A DNA stretch of 64,000 nucleotides, from assembly GCF_047495875.1 (NCBI RefSeq), contig NC_092458.1, forward strand, positions 113,633,727 through 113,697,726. The letters are read 5' to 3'. The translations under genes and the position numbers were made by a program. The stretch comes from Pithys albifrons albifrons (Eukaryota; Chordata; Aves; Passeriformes; Thamnophilidae). Under the pieces are notes generated by a model. It made no database searches. It was given only the letters and a program-made list of their open reading frames with translations, and had not been told where the DNA came from. Below, piece by piece: positions 13,601 to 25,692 of this stretch (position 1 is the first letter of the stretch; every line of letters begins with the position of its first letter).

Positions 13601-14668
13601 TGAAATGCTTTTGGGAAAGCAACTCATCTTGGTTAAACAAGAACTGCAAAAAATTTGTCAACTTTTGTCCAAATGGAATGAAACTGTCTTTTCGTGACCT
13701 TATTTTAACATAACATCTTACCCACTGATGCACTTTATCTAATACAGCACCCAAGTTCAGTGATCTTTTCTGTCTTTGCCTAAACAAGGAAAAATCAATT
13801 AAGCTTTGGAAGGTTTGGGGGACTTAAATCTGAATCACTTTCACCTGGGAGAAAGATGGGGCTTGAAAGTGGGAGCTGGAAAAGAGGCACACAGGGTTGT
13901 GTTCTGTATAGGAGGAGTGGTGAGTAAAGAAAGTCCGGACAAGGGGGAAAGTAGGGCCTAAGGGTGGAGCCTCTGTGGGAGGGAAGCTGAGTGGTTAAGA
14001 ATAAGGCAGAAAGAATGCAAATGTATTTTTAGTTGAAATTAGAGCCACCTTTCTAAGTCTACAGCCAAATTATCCAGGCTCCTCTTATGCAAGGCAACAG
14101 CTACCCTGGGGACTTGAGTCAGGTGGCAAAAAAGCCTGTAAACCAGTTAAAAGCACACTGGTGTATTGTTGGATTTCAGTGCTGTACGTGCAGGGAGTTT
14201 CCTCTCGTTTTCACTATCTCCAGGAGATACGCAAACCAAGAGACACAAGTTCCTCTGGCAGAGAAACAGGTAGTAAAACAGCACGTCATTTCCAGCTTTC
14301 CCGAGCTGCGGAGCTGTGTAGGAATATTCGGGTTTCTGTGGGCTGGGAATGTCAGCTGGGAGCAGAGGGGCGCTGGAACGTGACACACGGGAGCTATTTA
14401 GAGCAGTAAGACGCTGATAGCTGCACGGCGAGGGGCAGGGAAGCTGCAGCATGGCTGGGCATGGCAATCACCGTGCGTGAGCAGCAGTGTTGCCAAGCTG
14501 ACTGCACACAGAATTTTGAACAAGCTGCAGTTCATTCAGAAGGAAGGTCACACAGGTGCCTGAGGGAGGTGGTGGACCAAGGCAAGGCCATAAGCATGGA
14601 TCTCCACCCAGCAAGGCTGTGCCTGCACACATTTTTTAACATGACTCAACAGGTGCTTCTCAGTGTTA
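10656..14668. other. Intergenic, no gene recognised
   Basis: AT-rich sequence with only short frames and no repeat family that I recognise. The 14270-14470 end is modestly CpG-richer than its surroundings but too short to call an island. Confidence 0.4.
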
Positions 14669-14808
14669 TCACAGACTCACACACTGTTCTGAGTTGGAAG
14701 GGACCCCCAAGGATCATCAAGGCCAACTCTTAAGTCAATGGCCCACACAGGGGATTGAACCCATGATGTAGGTGTTATTATAACCAGATTTTAACCAACT
14801 GAGCTAAT
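14669..14808 (-). repeat. tRNA-derived SINE, antisense
   Basis: Reverse complement of the SINE seen elsewhere. The CR1-like tail is at the left (CACAGACTCACACACTG), then TTGGAAGGGACCCCCAAGGA, the B box complement GGGATTGAACC and the A-box complement AACCAACTGAGCTAA at the right end. It is almost full length. Confidence 0.85.
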
Positions 14809-17800
14809 TTCAGTGGTCAAAAGGTGCTTAGAAGAGAAATATGCTCTCCAGAAATTAAGAATAAATGAGATTACAGCAGAAGGGGAACTGACAGCTATAT
14901 AGTCTTGGTTCAGCTGTTCATGAACCACAGAGTTCCCTAAGCAAAGATAACAGCCCAACCTGCTGCCAACAAACATCACCAGTAAAGTGGGGGGCTCTTT
15001 TAGGGTTTTTACCTCTGTGGATTTAGAGGGTTTATTGCTCCATACGGGGGTGAGGAGACAGCCCTCCTGACCACGGCTCCTTTTCTAACTCTGAATCAAA
15101 ACACTTTTTCAATCTTAGTTTGTAGGGGTTGGACCTGTTACCTCTGAGAAAATCTGCTCGATCTCAGGTCTGCATTTGGACTGTACAGCCTTTGTTCTCC
15201 CTGTGCTCCACCCAAGTGTCCCTCATTTTAGCCCAGGCTACAGACTGGACATTAGTACTGGAATCTGCTGTCTGCAGAAATAGCAGCTATAGAGCACCAT
15301 ATCCCTGTGGTTCAAAAAGTGACAATGCAGTTAATGAAACAGTTAATTAAGTTTTACAGGCCTCCCTTCAGACTATACTCTGCTCATACCGCAGGAAGCT
15401 TTGGCTAATTAGCAGGTATTTTGGTAATCTGCTTATCTGCATTTTTTTCTAGCTCCTATTTAGGTAAGAGTATCCACACTATGATAATAACATTTTTGAA
15501 AGCCCTGATTTGGCTGAAGAGCTGAACATGAGGAATAGCTAGTCTTCTACCCTGCTGCAGGCTTGCAGATAGATGCTCACCTCCTTTGTGGAACAGTTAA
15601 TGCCTTTAAATTATCTTGGAAAATATGAGAAACAATTGTCCTCAACAGACTTAATTAGAAAACTAGGCAGTAAGCCTACAACACTGAGTTATGAAACCTG
15701 ATGCCCAACTCAGCTGAGCTGCTTGAAAGTGTAAGAGAGGAGTGTAAAGGCTGAATTACTACCTGCATTTTGCTATCACACCTGGATGTAAAAAGTAAGG
15801 ATCTTTTAATCCAGTTTCATGAGAGAAGTAGGTGAGAAGATGTTGAGCAAATGGCTGGAAGTACAAAGCTATCCCAGGCTGGGTTTGGCTGTCAGCAGCA
15901 GAGCTGCTCGGGGAAGGCAGGGAGTGAGAGGGGCCAGTGAGGAAATGTACCAAGTAAGACAGGGGAAACACCGACACTGCCTGCAAAACAAGCAGAATGT
16001 TGCACAACTTTAAATCCATCAAGTTGGAGCAGACTGTGAAGAAGACAGAATAAAAAGAGAGCTATGAAAGTGCAGAACAGTCAGATAAAACAGCACCCAA
16101 ACTGCCTCCTTTTGCTCAGCAGTCGCTGTCCAAGTGTACTGCAGGATAAGCAGGACATGAGCTGTCAGAGAAGACAGGTCCCATGAACAGACAGATTGCC
16201 TGTGACCCATGGAGACAGACTGAGGAGAGATGATCAATTTTGTTGTCATGGAGTCACCAACTAATTTATGGGAAGTCAGAAAGGTAGAGTGTGAGGAAGG
16301 GCAATTTTTTTCAAGTTTAGAGAAGTGGAGCACTTGTAAGCAAAGAAGATAACGCAGTTGAAAATTGTGGAGAGAACACCAGGACATGGAAAGGCAGAGG
16401 GACAGTTAAAGAAGACTATAAAGTGGATTACCTTCCCCTGAGGTGTTGTAAAGACCAAGCTCTTAGCATAACTGACATCTGTGTAGAAAACTGAATCTCC
16501 TGAAAGCTGGGAGCAACACCTACCAGATCACAAATTGGTAGAAAATATCTGCTTTACTGGGTTTCAAGAATAATTAGTAATATTCTAATGTATAGACACG
16601 GAGATGACCTGAGTTTCCATCACCCCCCAGGATCACTTAAGATACTGGAACCTCCATGTGCTCTTCACAATAAAGAAAAGAAAAACCTGTGGTTCTCCTT
16701 AGAAGGAGGAGAATTTTTTCCTTTTTCATGGTGATGCTGCTGGATAAGACCAGTCTTTGAACAAATAAGAGCTACTAAGATTTTTTCAGGAGTTAAGCAT
16801 GCCTTAAAAAAGAAACACTATCACCAACAGAGCTTGCACCAAGGATACACCCCAAAGTGAACATCTCATTCTGTGATAGCCTCCAAATTTTTGTATTACA
16901 GCTGTCCTTTCATCAGCTTCTCTCCAAGGAACACCTCTTTCCCTCCTCTGCTTGTGGCACAGAATTCCTTTGTTTTATGGGCATTCAAACCTGCCAGTAA
17001 GTAACCTAGACATCAAAAGTACATTTATATAGGGCCTCTACCCTTTAAAAGAGAATACAGAGAAAACCGAAGCATTACCTTTAAGCTTAATTTGCCTTAA
17101 TGCAGCTAAGGCTAATGGTACTAAGGGATACAAGGTCTTAATTGCAGAGGTTTAAAAATCCTTTGACAACAGAGAGTGGCAGTAGCAGTAATGCCAGGCT
17201 TTCACTGTTCCCCATTTCCTTCACAGAAAGGAACATCTCTACAGTGACTGGCAGTTCTGTAACTGCTGAGGGGTTGTTACTGCCGGGGTATCACCCCTCA
17301 CAGTGTAAGGGAGCTGCTCCATGGCCCACACCTGCCTGTGCTGCAGTCCTGTTCCCCCTCCCTGCCTGCCTGGGAGCTGCCTGCTCCTCACTCGCAGCAC
17401 AGGCTGTGGCTGCAGGAAGGAGGTGGGAGGGGAGCACAGCAATGCCTCCCAGAGCTTTTGAAGTGCTCAGAACGACTTGTCACTCGTGCAAGCAAACATC
17501 TGACAGAAGCATATGGCCAGGAATGAGCAATAGCCCCCCACGCTTGCTCACACGGGAGCTGCCAGCACTGCTCGATGTAATAAGGTAGAGAACAAAGGAA
17601 GGGGAAATGCATTTTATAAGACCAGGGAATTAAAATGTTCTCAAAAGCAATCTGTGCAAAATAGCTGTTTGTGTACACTGTTTTGCTCTCTTTCTCTCTC
17701 AAATTCTGCCTCTTCTAGACCTCCCCACTCTGTCTGTGGCAGGTACCACACAGACACGTACTCGCTTTCTCCATCCTGCTGTACCTTGTGTTTGAGCTGG

Positions 17801-18998
17801 TTCTGTTGTGTGGGCTCATCACTTCTAACTGACTGCCTGGTGCCCAGCTGCAGAGTATGCCTGTAATCCCCCTCCTGTGAGTTTTGTCCAAACAGCCAAG
17901 CTTTTCTGAGCCTTGCTGGGTGAATTATGGTATTTTTTTTATAAGTAGTCATGGCCTTTGGTGGTACTAGGAGAGAGAACTGCAGAGATTCAAGCAAGAA
18001 CAGAGTGGTAGCTTGATATTGGCAAGTCTGGTCACAGGACAGTCCCAGAGACTCCTCCAAGGTTCTGAGTAGGAAAAAGAGGCTGCTGGAGCAAGTGGTT
18101 TTGGGCAGCCCCAGCCCACTGGGAAAGACATGAGGATCCAGGCAATATCCAGCATCAAAATTCTAATCCAAAAATAGATTGGGTCTTTAGTTGTAATCAG
18201 AGCCATTCCTACAGAGATGACATAAACATCCCTAAATTTTCACCCACAGTTCCACCTCTTAAATCCACTGGAACCAAGAGCTTGCAGGGTAAGTTTGAGT
18301 TCTTCTGGGCTGTTTGCATGACCATGGAATCTGAAGAATTCCAGGGAACTGTGTCTCAGACTTCTCAATGCTCATTGGGTATTCTGTGCTGTTAACTGGC
18401 AGGATATCTCATTAAATCAGTGGAGAAATTGTGTCTTGGTTTCAGGTCAGACTAAATTTAGGAAAAATTCTGAATGAAACACACTCCTCCATTTTTCAAG
18501 AGAACCATTAGGCAAAACTTAACTTTTGAGAGATGTTTTCCCTGATCATTCTTCACAGATGAACAAATATCTGTAGTAGAACAACACCACTTTATATTAT
18601 TTTAAGCCCTAGAGCCAAGTAACCTAAGAACAAGTGCTGTTATTTTGATGGGTATTTATTTAACAACTCGTTTCATGGTGGAAATTCCTTCCTATCAGAT
18701 ACTTCTAAGACCAGTCTTTTCCATTGACCCAGTTCAGTCTCCAGAAAGGCATTTCCTTTTGATGAAAACATTTTCTGGTTTTGAGTAAATGTAAAAGTGC
18801 CTTTCTGTAACTCCTTTTTAACCTTGCTGGAGGCATAAAATGAGATATAAGCAGATATTTGATTAATTTTAGTCTAGATACCAGACTCAGGCAAACATGT
18901 TATGGTGTGTTGACTTTAGCTATGAGCAAAGTTTAACACCCGAAGCGTTAGTTTGATGATGGCAACTCCTTCCTCTTCCCCTCACTGCTCTTGGGCTC
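14809..18998. other. Intergenic, no gene recognised
   Basis: Only short or unsupported frames; the longest (17142-17588, 148 codons) lies in a moderately GC-rich patch and resembles no family I know. No repeat was recognised. Confidence 0.35.
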
Positions 18999-19225
18999 CC
19001 CGCGGTCCTGTGCGCCGGGGAGATGCCTGCGAGCCCCGCCCGGCAGTAACAGCGCTGGGGCTCAGCCCCTCGCAGGGGGCTGAGGCACGATAGTCGCGAT
19101 CAAGAGGTGATAGCTGAGGTGATAGCTGTGATCTCCTCCCTGCCTGTCCACACAGCCTGGCAGCTTTTGCACGGCCATTAGGGAGCAACCCCGTCAGTTG
19201 CGCTCTGGCAGAGCGTTTTCTTTGA
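18999..19225. promoter_or_regulatory. CpG-rich patch, possible weak CpG island
   Basis: About 225 bases contain roughly 17 CpG steps (CCGCGG, GTGCGCCGGGG, CCCGCCCGG, GTCGCGATC) inside AT-rich surroundings where CpG is rare. A short near-direct repeat, AGGTGATAGCTG, occurs twice near 19105-19130. No gene start is evident next to it, so promoter or enhancer function is only a possibility. Confidence 0.3.
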
Positions 19226-19590
19226 CACTACACAGGAAGAGGGAATCAGGTCTCACTTGCATGAGACACTGAAGCTGTCCCAGAAGCCTGAGCAGCAGGG
19301 AGCAGTGACAGGCCGATGGCAGCTCGTTTGCACTGCCCTGCCCCAGCTGCCAGGCTGCTCCGGGAAACCAGCCTCGTGAATCGCTGTGTTTCGGGGTCTG
19401 CAGCACCAAACCAGCTCCAGGTGGTCAGTCTGGGAGTCGCCAGCAGATCCACAGATTAATGGATCGCAGCAGGCAATGACACTGAGGAGGGAAATAACGT
19501 GCTGCAGGCAGCGCTATGCTCGGCTCTGCCTGTCAGCTCCAATTCTAGATCTTTAATTTCCTGTGCCTGCAAGTGATGGTGAAGGGCTGT

Positions 19591-20185
19591 GCAAAAATAG
19601 CGTGGCTAGCAGGCCCAGGGCAGTGACCCTTCCCCTGGACTCTGCCTTGGGGAGGCCACACCTTGAGTGTTGTGTTCAAGTCTGGGCCCCTCAGTTCAGG
19701 AAAGAGATTGAGGGGCTGGAGCGGGGCCAGAGAAGAGCAACGAGGCTGGAGAGGGGACTGGAGCACAAGTGCTGTGGGGAGAGGCTGAGGGAGCTGGGGG
19801 TGTTTAGCCTGGAGAAGAGGAGGCTCAGAGGTGACCTCATCACTGTCTAGAACTCCCTGAAGGGAAGTTCTGGCCAGGTGGGGGTTGGTCTCTTCTCCCA
19901 GGCACTCAGCAATAGGACAGGGGGGCACGATGGGCTCAAGCTCTGCCAGGGGAAATTGAAGTTGGAGAGCAGAAAAAAATTCTTTGCAGAGAGAGTGCTC
20001 AGGCATTGGAATGGGCTGCCCAGAGAGGGGGTGGATTCCCCATCCCTGGAGGTTTTTAAAGTGTGCTTGGCTGTGACACTGAGTGCCATGACTGGTAAAG
20101 GGACTGGAGTTGGACCAAGGGTTGGACTTGATGATCTCGGAGGTCTTTTCCAACCCAATCCATTCTATGATTCTATGACTCTATC
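19591..20185 (+). mobile_element. CR1 LINE fragment, 5' truncated, sense
   Basis: Begins at the AAAATAGCGTGGC step of CR1 ORF2 and runs through the coding end ([15 protein letters not shown], then a break) and 3' UTR to the tail CCATTCTATGATTCTATGACTC. The reading frame is interrupted by a stop at about 19848. It represents the terminal ~595 bases of a CR1 copy. Confidence 0.92.
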
Positions 20186-22178
20186 ATTTAAAGACTCTGC
20201 CTTATACTATGTGGTTTTTTGGAATGGAGTTTGTAATTTTTTTGTATCCATCCCTAGGATTTTGATCTGTGCTGTTCTATGAAGTCTTTGGAAACTTGCC
20301 TAGATTAAAAAGACTAATTTTTATTGAGATTTTTGAAAATATATTCAAAGGGCCTCGAGGACGTGAAGAAAATCACTTGCTGCCTTCTAATCCAATAAAA
20401 ATTGTAACCCAATGTGTTTTATCTCTAAACCTCAGTACTAAGGAAAACAGGAATTGGGTTTGGCCTGACATATGTATGTAGCTATTTAGATGAGGTGTGT
20501 TTGCATTTGTTCTCTTCCCCTTCTAGTTACCGTCTGTTACTCAAACCACTGGGCTGTGTAAAATGAGGAAGTAGAATCTGACATTTGTGGCCAAGACACT
20601 GGATGGCCCTTTCAGGCTGTTACAGTCTCCAGCCACAACCAGAAAATGTAAAATGGATTTTCGATGATCCCTTGTTTTTTATCTAGAATTTTGCACAAAT
20701 AACGAATACTCTGTATTAAAAAAGAGACCTGCTTTGATACTGTGTAAGCCACCCTGGAAATGATCCATGAGCTTTAACTTCAGTATGACTATTGTTGCAT
20801 TCTGACCTATATTCCCATTTTAATTTGAATTCTCTTACCTGCATCATGGTAGAAATCAACCTTGTGTAGGATCTTAGAAAAAGTAGGATATTCTAGTGTA
20901 ATGAAAATACATTATTTTCAGCGATGACAAAGCCAATAATAACACTCCTACCTGGACCTTTTATATACTTGGGAAGGTTTCCTGAGAGTTACAGCCTTTA
21001 CTTGACTAGCTGTGTTCTGGGCAGGAGAAGATGAAAGTGAGAAACTGTCTTGTAAAAACACATGTCCTCAAGAGAAAATCTAAGGCAAAGAGGGTTTTCC
21101 AGGTGTAAACAAAAGTGTGAATCACTGCCAGTGGATGTTAAGCTTCATGACTGCCTTTTGACTTCAATTTGCATAGTTGCACTTTCAGGCTGACTCGAGG
21201 TGAGGAGGCACAATCTTTTTAAACCCTACATTTTCCTCCTGTAGATAAGGCTTCATATCAGAGCGTTGCTGATCTAGTGTTCAGTAAGGAGAAGTATTTA
21301 GCAGTGGTGATGTAGGAGACTACCTCACTCCTGCTGCAGTAGTACTATCTGTATTCATGTGTATTTTTGTACTGGTTGTACACAGGTAGGAGTTGAGATC
21401 GTGCAGGATCAAGGGGCTGACACAGGAGGGCTAGAAACTCTCTGGACACTAAAAATTACCAAGGAATGTATGTTCACTTAATCCTGCAGGAGAGAAAGCA
21501 GCTTTTCCAACAGCTTTCCTTACCAAATGCTGAAAACCCTGCTGGCTGACGATGGTTTAATGTTCAATCCTGTCTCTTTGTTGCACTGAATCGTGATATG
21601 CTGGACTCTTTACACCATCCTCTTCTCTACTAATGAAAACCTTGATCTGCAGCCTGAAAAGCAAAGAGGTAAAAGGAGCACTGTGAAAAGCAGGAAGGAG
21701 AGAAATAATTTTGCAGTGAAACAACCGTAACCAGTTTATTTTTCCCTGATACTTCACAAGTTGTGAAATGGAGCCCTGAGCTTCTTGTCTCTTTTTCAGT
21801 GCTCTCTCAATGCAGTGGGAAGAGGCTTCTTAGACACCGAATCCCTTTGTCTGTGAGAGCTAACGATGTGCTACAGGTTTTAATCATCTCAGTGTTTATT
21901 CAACAAGGGGCATAAAGCCAGTGCCCCTGAAAATTCACCTTATTTTTGACTGGGACTCAGTCTCAGTTAGCTCATCCTTCTGGAAATGTCTCAGCCAGAC
22001 TTTGCAAGTACACTCCTCCATCCACACGGTATTAATCATACTCCTGCCACCTCAGGAGTGTCTCTGCATTTCCCAAGCATAATTTTTTTTCTATTTCTCT
22101 TCATATTCTCCAAGTCCACACACTTTGGTGACCCCCAGAACAATACCTGGCAAGTTTATCACCTTCCTTTCTATGGCA
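20186..22178. other. Intergenic, no gene recognised
   Basis: AT-rich, with short frames only. I see no repeat or regulatory element that I can support. Confidence 0.4.
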
Positions 22179-22520
22179 TGTTATGGTTTAACTTGGCAAA
22201 ATGCCAACTGCCCAATACAGAATCAAAGGGTCCCCTCCCAGGGAAAGGGAGTGAGGGAAAAAAACCCTTAGAAATAAAGCTTTGAAATGGTAAGAGTTTT
22301 ATATTTACACAGAAGACAAGAAAATTTAAAACAGAATATAACACATATATATATGAATTTGAAAAGAAATAATAACACCTCCACCGAGTTAATAACCCAC
22401 ATTTCAACCACCCAAATCCCAGAAAACCTCCCAAAAACTCTTCCCAAGAAACCTCCCAGCAAGAGAGAGAACACTGTGGGTCTAGAACAGGCTGTAATGC
22501 AATACCTGGCAGACCCATAC
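22179..22520. mobile_element. Possible degraded ERV-type LTR
   Basis: Starts TGTTATGGTTTAAC, which resembles the beginning of LTRs of avian ERVL-like elements. It continues with purine-rich sequence, AATAAAG near 22273, an ATATATAT run and a C/A-rich stretch. I cannot find the 3' boundary with confidence. The 12-mer CAATACCTGGCA flanks the region at 22141-22152 and 22500-22511. No coding sequence remains. The identification is by resemblance only. Confidence 0.35.
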
Positions 22521-23019
22521 ACCCTATAAGCAAAACTTTGTGTACTCTTATTATTGGAAAGCTTTTAAATGGGACCACTCCAGACTAACCAAGAAGAAGG
22601 CAGGCAAAATAGCATTTTGTATCTGCTATTTCAAATCACTTGTCTTCAAGTCATCCTGAATATTTGCACTTGACAACCTTTGAAGTTTAGGGGCAAAATG
22701 CCTACAATCTTGGCCCTCAAATTATTTCCACATCAGCAAATCTGGGATGTTTCTTTCCACCACATACACCTTGACACTCCTGCTAATACTGGTGACAGAT
22801 GAAGGCCACTCCTGAGTCGCCAGGAATGCCCTTGCTGAGGTGATCAGATTGAAAGTTAAGAAAAGGCTGTGAGGAGCCTCTTCCCCTCCTTCACATGTGC
22901 CACAGAGTGATGCCACCTGCACCAGGTCACAGATGTCACTGCAGATGGTGTATCACCTTATGTAACCTGGCAGGGGCCATCTGATACTGGGACACTCCGT
23001 CTGGGTCAGGTTATACTGA

Positions 23020-23205
23020 GGATATATATCTTTATCTTGTTTACCCTGCCCTGTCTGTTCAATAGCAGGCTGAATTGCTAAACATTTTATTAACAAAGTG
23101 TTGCTTGAGCAATAACTACAAAAGATGGTAAGATTTATTGCAGGCTTAAAACTGGGCAATACTAAGGATACAACTCCTAGGTGTCAAATTTATCCTTTTC
23201 CAGCC
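23020..23205 (-). repeat. Unclassified interspersed repeat, copy A
   Basis: About 185 bases match, in inverse orientation, the segment at 31085-31285. Shared blocks include ATCTTTATCT, CTGCCCTG.CTGTTC.ATAGCAGG, CATTTTATTAACAAA.TGTTGCTT, GGGCAATACT and GGTGTCAAATTTATCC. Identity looks roughly 75-80 percent by eye. No protein is encoded. In the orientation of the other copy it includes AATAAAATG, so it could be part of an LTR or the end of a retroelement. Confidence 0.6.
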
Positions 23206-23322
23206 ATCAGAAAGTTCAGTCATTATCAAAATTGACAGCATATGTTTAGTTTTCTTTATTTAGAGGATATGCTTGAGCCTGATGGCACAAAGCAGGATCT
23301 GGACTGGGGCTGTGTAGAATAA

Positions 23323-23513
23323 AGAATCATAGAATGGATTGGGTTGGAAAAGACCTCTGAGATCATCAAGTCCAACCTTTGGTCCAACTCCAGTCCCTTT
23401 ACCAGATCATGGCACTCAGTGCCACGGCCAAGCTCAGTTGAAAAACCTCCAGGGATGGGGAATCCACCCCCTCTCTGGGCAGCCCATTCCAATGCCTGAG
23501 CACTCTCTCTGTG
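23323..23513 (-). mobile_element. CR1 LINE 3' fragment, antisense
   Basis: Reverse-strand CR1 tail (AATCATAGAATGGATTGGG), then TTGGAAAAGACCTCTGAGATCATCAAG and the 3' end of ORF2. Similarity stops abruptly at GAGCACTCTCTCTG, so only about 190 bases were inserted or retained. Confidence 0.9.
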
Positions 23514-24227
23514 CACTGACAAGCACACAGAGAAACTGGGACCCCTTGCAGTGAACAGATTGAAGTGTTTAATTTAACATCTTCAACACGAGCAACCACA
23601 ACTGAAAAAGGATGGAAGCAATGCACAAAGAATGGCAGTCAGGGATGGTGGCAGCATGTCCAGGACAAACCCAGGGCGGTGTTTATTATCCCTGGGCTGG
23701 GTGAGGGAGCTGCAGCCACACCACCACTCTGAGAACGCTCCTCCTGCTCACCATCACTAACTAAAACATTATTAATGTCCATGAGGTAATTAGGCTACCA
23801 CCATACCAAATTATTTGTGAAGGGGCGTGCTCATCTCCTACTAATGAACGCCTCCACCATTTTCTAGTGTTCTCACTTCCGATCAGTCCAACTAAAGCCC
23901 ATCTGCTCCCTTACCTTTTTCTCATATTTTACTTCAGTTTTTTTATTACTTCTAATGGTCTCTCGCACCATAAAACACACCGAGAACTAGGGAAGGAATT
24001 AAGATTAAATTACAGCCACCAGAGCCTATTTTATTCACCTGCTAAGGGGCTGGAAGCCACTCTCTGTAAGGAACGTCAGGGAAACTGCTCTGGGTAAGGC
24101 GGAACACCAGGCTGGATCTTGGGTTGTCCTGGACGTTTGGCCAACCTCACAATAATTTTTTAATCCCCTTGCTGCTGCCCCCTCCTGTTTTTATCAGTGT
24201 AAACTTTGCTTACGGTGTTTGGCCCCA
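23514..24227. other. Unassigned sequence between CR1 fragment and CpG island
   Basis: No gene or repeat recognised. It begins immediately at the CR1 5' break and runs into the CpG island. A solo LTR or promoter-proximal unique sequence are both possible; I have no motif that decides. Confidence 0.3.
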
Positions 24228-24560
24228 CAGGCCGGCCCTGTCTGTCCCTCAGGTGCGCGGAGGGGCCGCCCCTCACAGCCGCCGCCATTTTCTCTGCTTC
24301 CCCCTCCCCAACCTTTTGCCTTCCCAGCGCCTTCCCCGCGAGAGCCGCGGCAGGGAACGGGCAGCTGCGCCCTCAGACTCCCTCTGGAGCTGCGAGTGCC
24401 GCCGGGGTGGCGGCTCCAGGGGGATTGGGATCGGGAAAAGGGAGCGAGAGCAGGAGCAGGAGCGGGAGCGGGACCTGCGGCGGGCGCTGCCATCTTGTGG
24501 CGCTGGGCGGGAGCGCGGCCTGAGGGCACCCCGGAGGGACCCCAGGTGTTCGCGATGGGA
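24228..24560. promoter_or_regulatory. CpG island with two YY1-like motifs
   Basis: About 330 bases of very GC-rich, CpG-dense DNA (GGCCGGCCC, GTGCGCGG, GCCGCCGCC, GAGCCGCGG, GCCGCCGGGG, GGCGCTGGGCGGGAGCGCGG) lie in an AT-rich surrounding. It contains GCCGCCATTTT at 24281-24291 and GCTGCCATCTTG at 24486-24497. Both read on the minus strand as the YY1-type core AAxATGGCxGC. YY1 sites of this form are common just downstream of TATA-less start sites and in sense orientation, so a minus-strand transcript is the simpler guess. No protein-coding exon was found on either side, so the product, if any, is unknown. Confidence 0.6.
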
Positions 24561-24572
24561 TTTCTCTTCGTG

Positions 24573-24577
24573 CTTTC

Positions 24578-24608
<31 letters not shown>

Positions 24609-24786
24609 CTTTTCTTTTCTTTTCTTTTCTTTTCTTTTCTTTTCTTTTCTTTTCTTTTCTTTTCTTTTCTTTTCTCTTTTGCTTCCTTCCTCCCTTCCTG
24701 TCCTACCTTCCCTCCCTTCCTTCCTTTCTTTCTTTCCTTTCTTCTTTCCCTCCCTTACTTTCCTTCCTTCTTTCCCCCCTTCCTTC

Positions 24787-24873
<87 letters not shown>

Positions 24874-25428
24874 TCCTTGTTTCTTTCCTTTCCTTCTTTC
24901 TTTCTTTTCTCTCTTTCCTTCCTTGTTTATTTCCTTTCTTTCCTTCTTTCTTTCCTTTCTCCTTCCTTCCTTCCTTCCTTCCTTCCTTCCTTCCTTCCTT
25001 CCTTCCTTCCTTCCTTCCTTCCTTCCTTCCTTCCTTCCTTCCTTCCTTCCTTCCTTCCTTCCTTCCTTCCTTCCTTCCTTCCTTCCTTCCTTCCTTCCTT
25101 CCTTCCTTCCTTCCTTCCTTCCTCCCTTCCTCCCTTCCTCCCTTCCTCCCTTCCTCCCTTCCTCCCTTCCTCCCTTCCTCCCTTCCTCCCTTCCTCCCTT
25201 CCTCTCTTTCCTCCCTTCCTCTCTTTCCTCCCTTCCTCTCTTTCCTCCCTTCCTCCCTTCCTCTCTTTCCTCCCTTCCTCTCTTTCCTCTCTCTCTTCCC
25301 TCTGTTCCCTCTCTTTCTTTCCTCTCTTTCCTTTCTTTCGTTCTTTCCCTCCCTCCCTTCTGTCCGTCCTTCCTTCCTATTCCATCCTTCCTTCCATCCT
25401 CCCTTCCATCCTTCCTGCTTTTTCTGTC
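24573..25428. repeat. ~850-base polypyrimidine/polypurine microsatellite cluster
   Basis: Almost uninterrupted C/T on the plus strand. Order: (TTTTC)n at about 24578-24675, mixed CT to 24787, (TTTC)n 24788-24874, mixed CT, (TTCC)n about 24959-25122, (TTCCTCCC)n about 25119-25205, then TTTCCTC variants and a decaying CT end. Only scattered purines interrupt it. All six-frame readings through it are long by base composition alone and do not encode a protein. Confidence 0.97.
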
Positions 25429-25692
25429 TTACAGAAGCCATGTGTGCACATTCTGGACCCCCCCCAGCTTTCCCTGCCCCTGAAGGCAGTGAGTGGTTGG
25501 GATTTCTCCACAGGACAGTGATGTCACAGTGATTGTCACTCTGATCTGTCTGTCACCTCAGCTGTGCTTTCTGTGTCTGTTACAAGTGGCACCTGGCCCA
25601 GCCCTGATCCTGCATTGTATCTCCCAGACCGAGTATTCCAATGGCATTACCTTTGCCTTAACAGGGAATGATGACCAGGAGCACTGAAGCTT

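Noticed and set aside
19545..20153. 202-codon minus-strand frame, and similar antisense frames at 36190, 39856, 42137 and 44561
   Set aside because: They are antisense or sense shadows of CR1 3' ends and recur in every copy.
23514..24227. Solo LTR spanning from the CR1 break to the CpG island
   Set aside because: I could not identify TG...CA ends, a target duplication, or the continuation of the interrupted CR1 on the far side.
24124..25521. 465- and 437-codon plus-strand frames rich in Phe/Leu/Ser/Pro, and a 228-codon minus-strand Lys/Arg/Glu/Gly frame
   Set aside because: They cross a pyrimidine microsatellite in which stop codons are nearly impossible on either strand (TTTC/TTCC units). 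All frames are open at once, which reflects composition and not coding.
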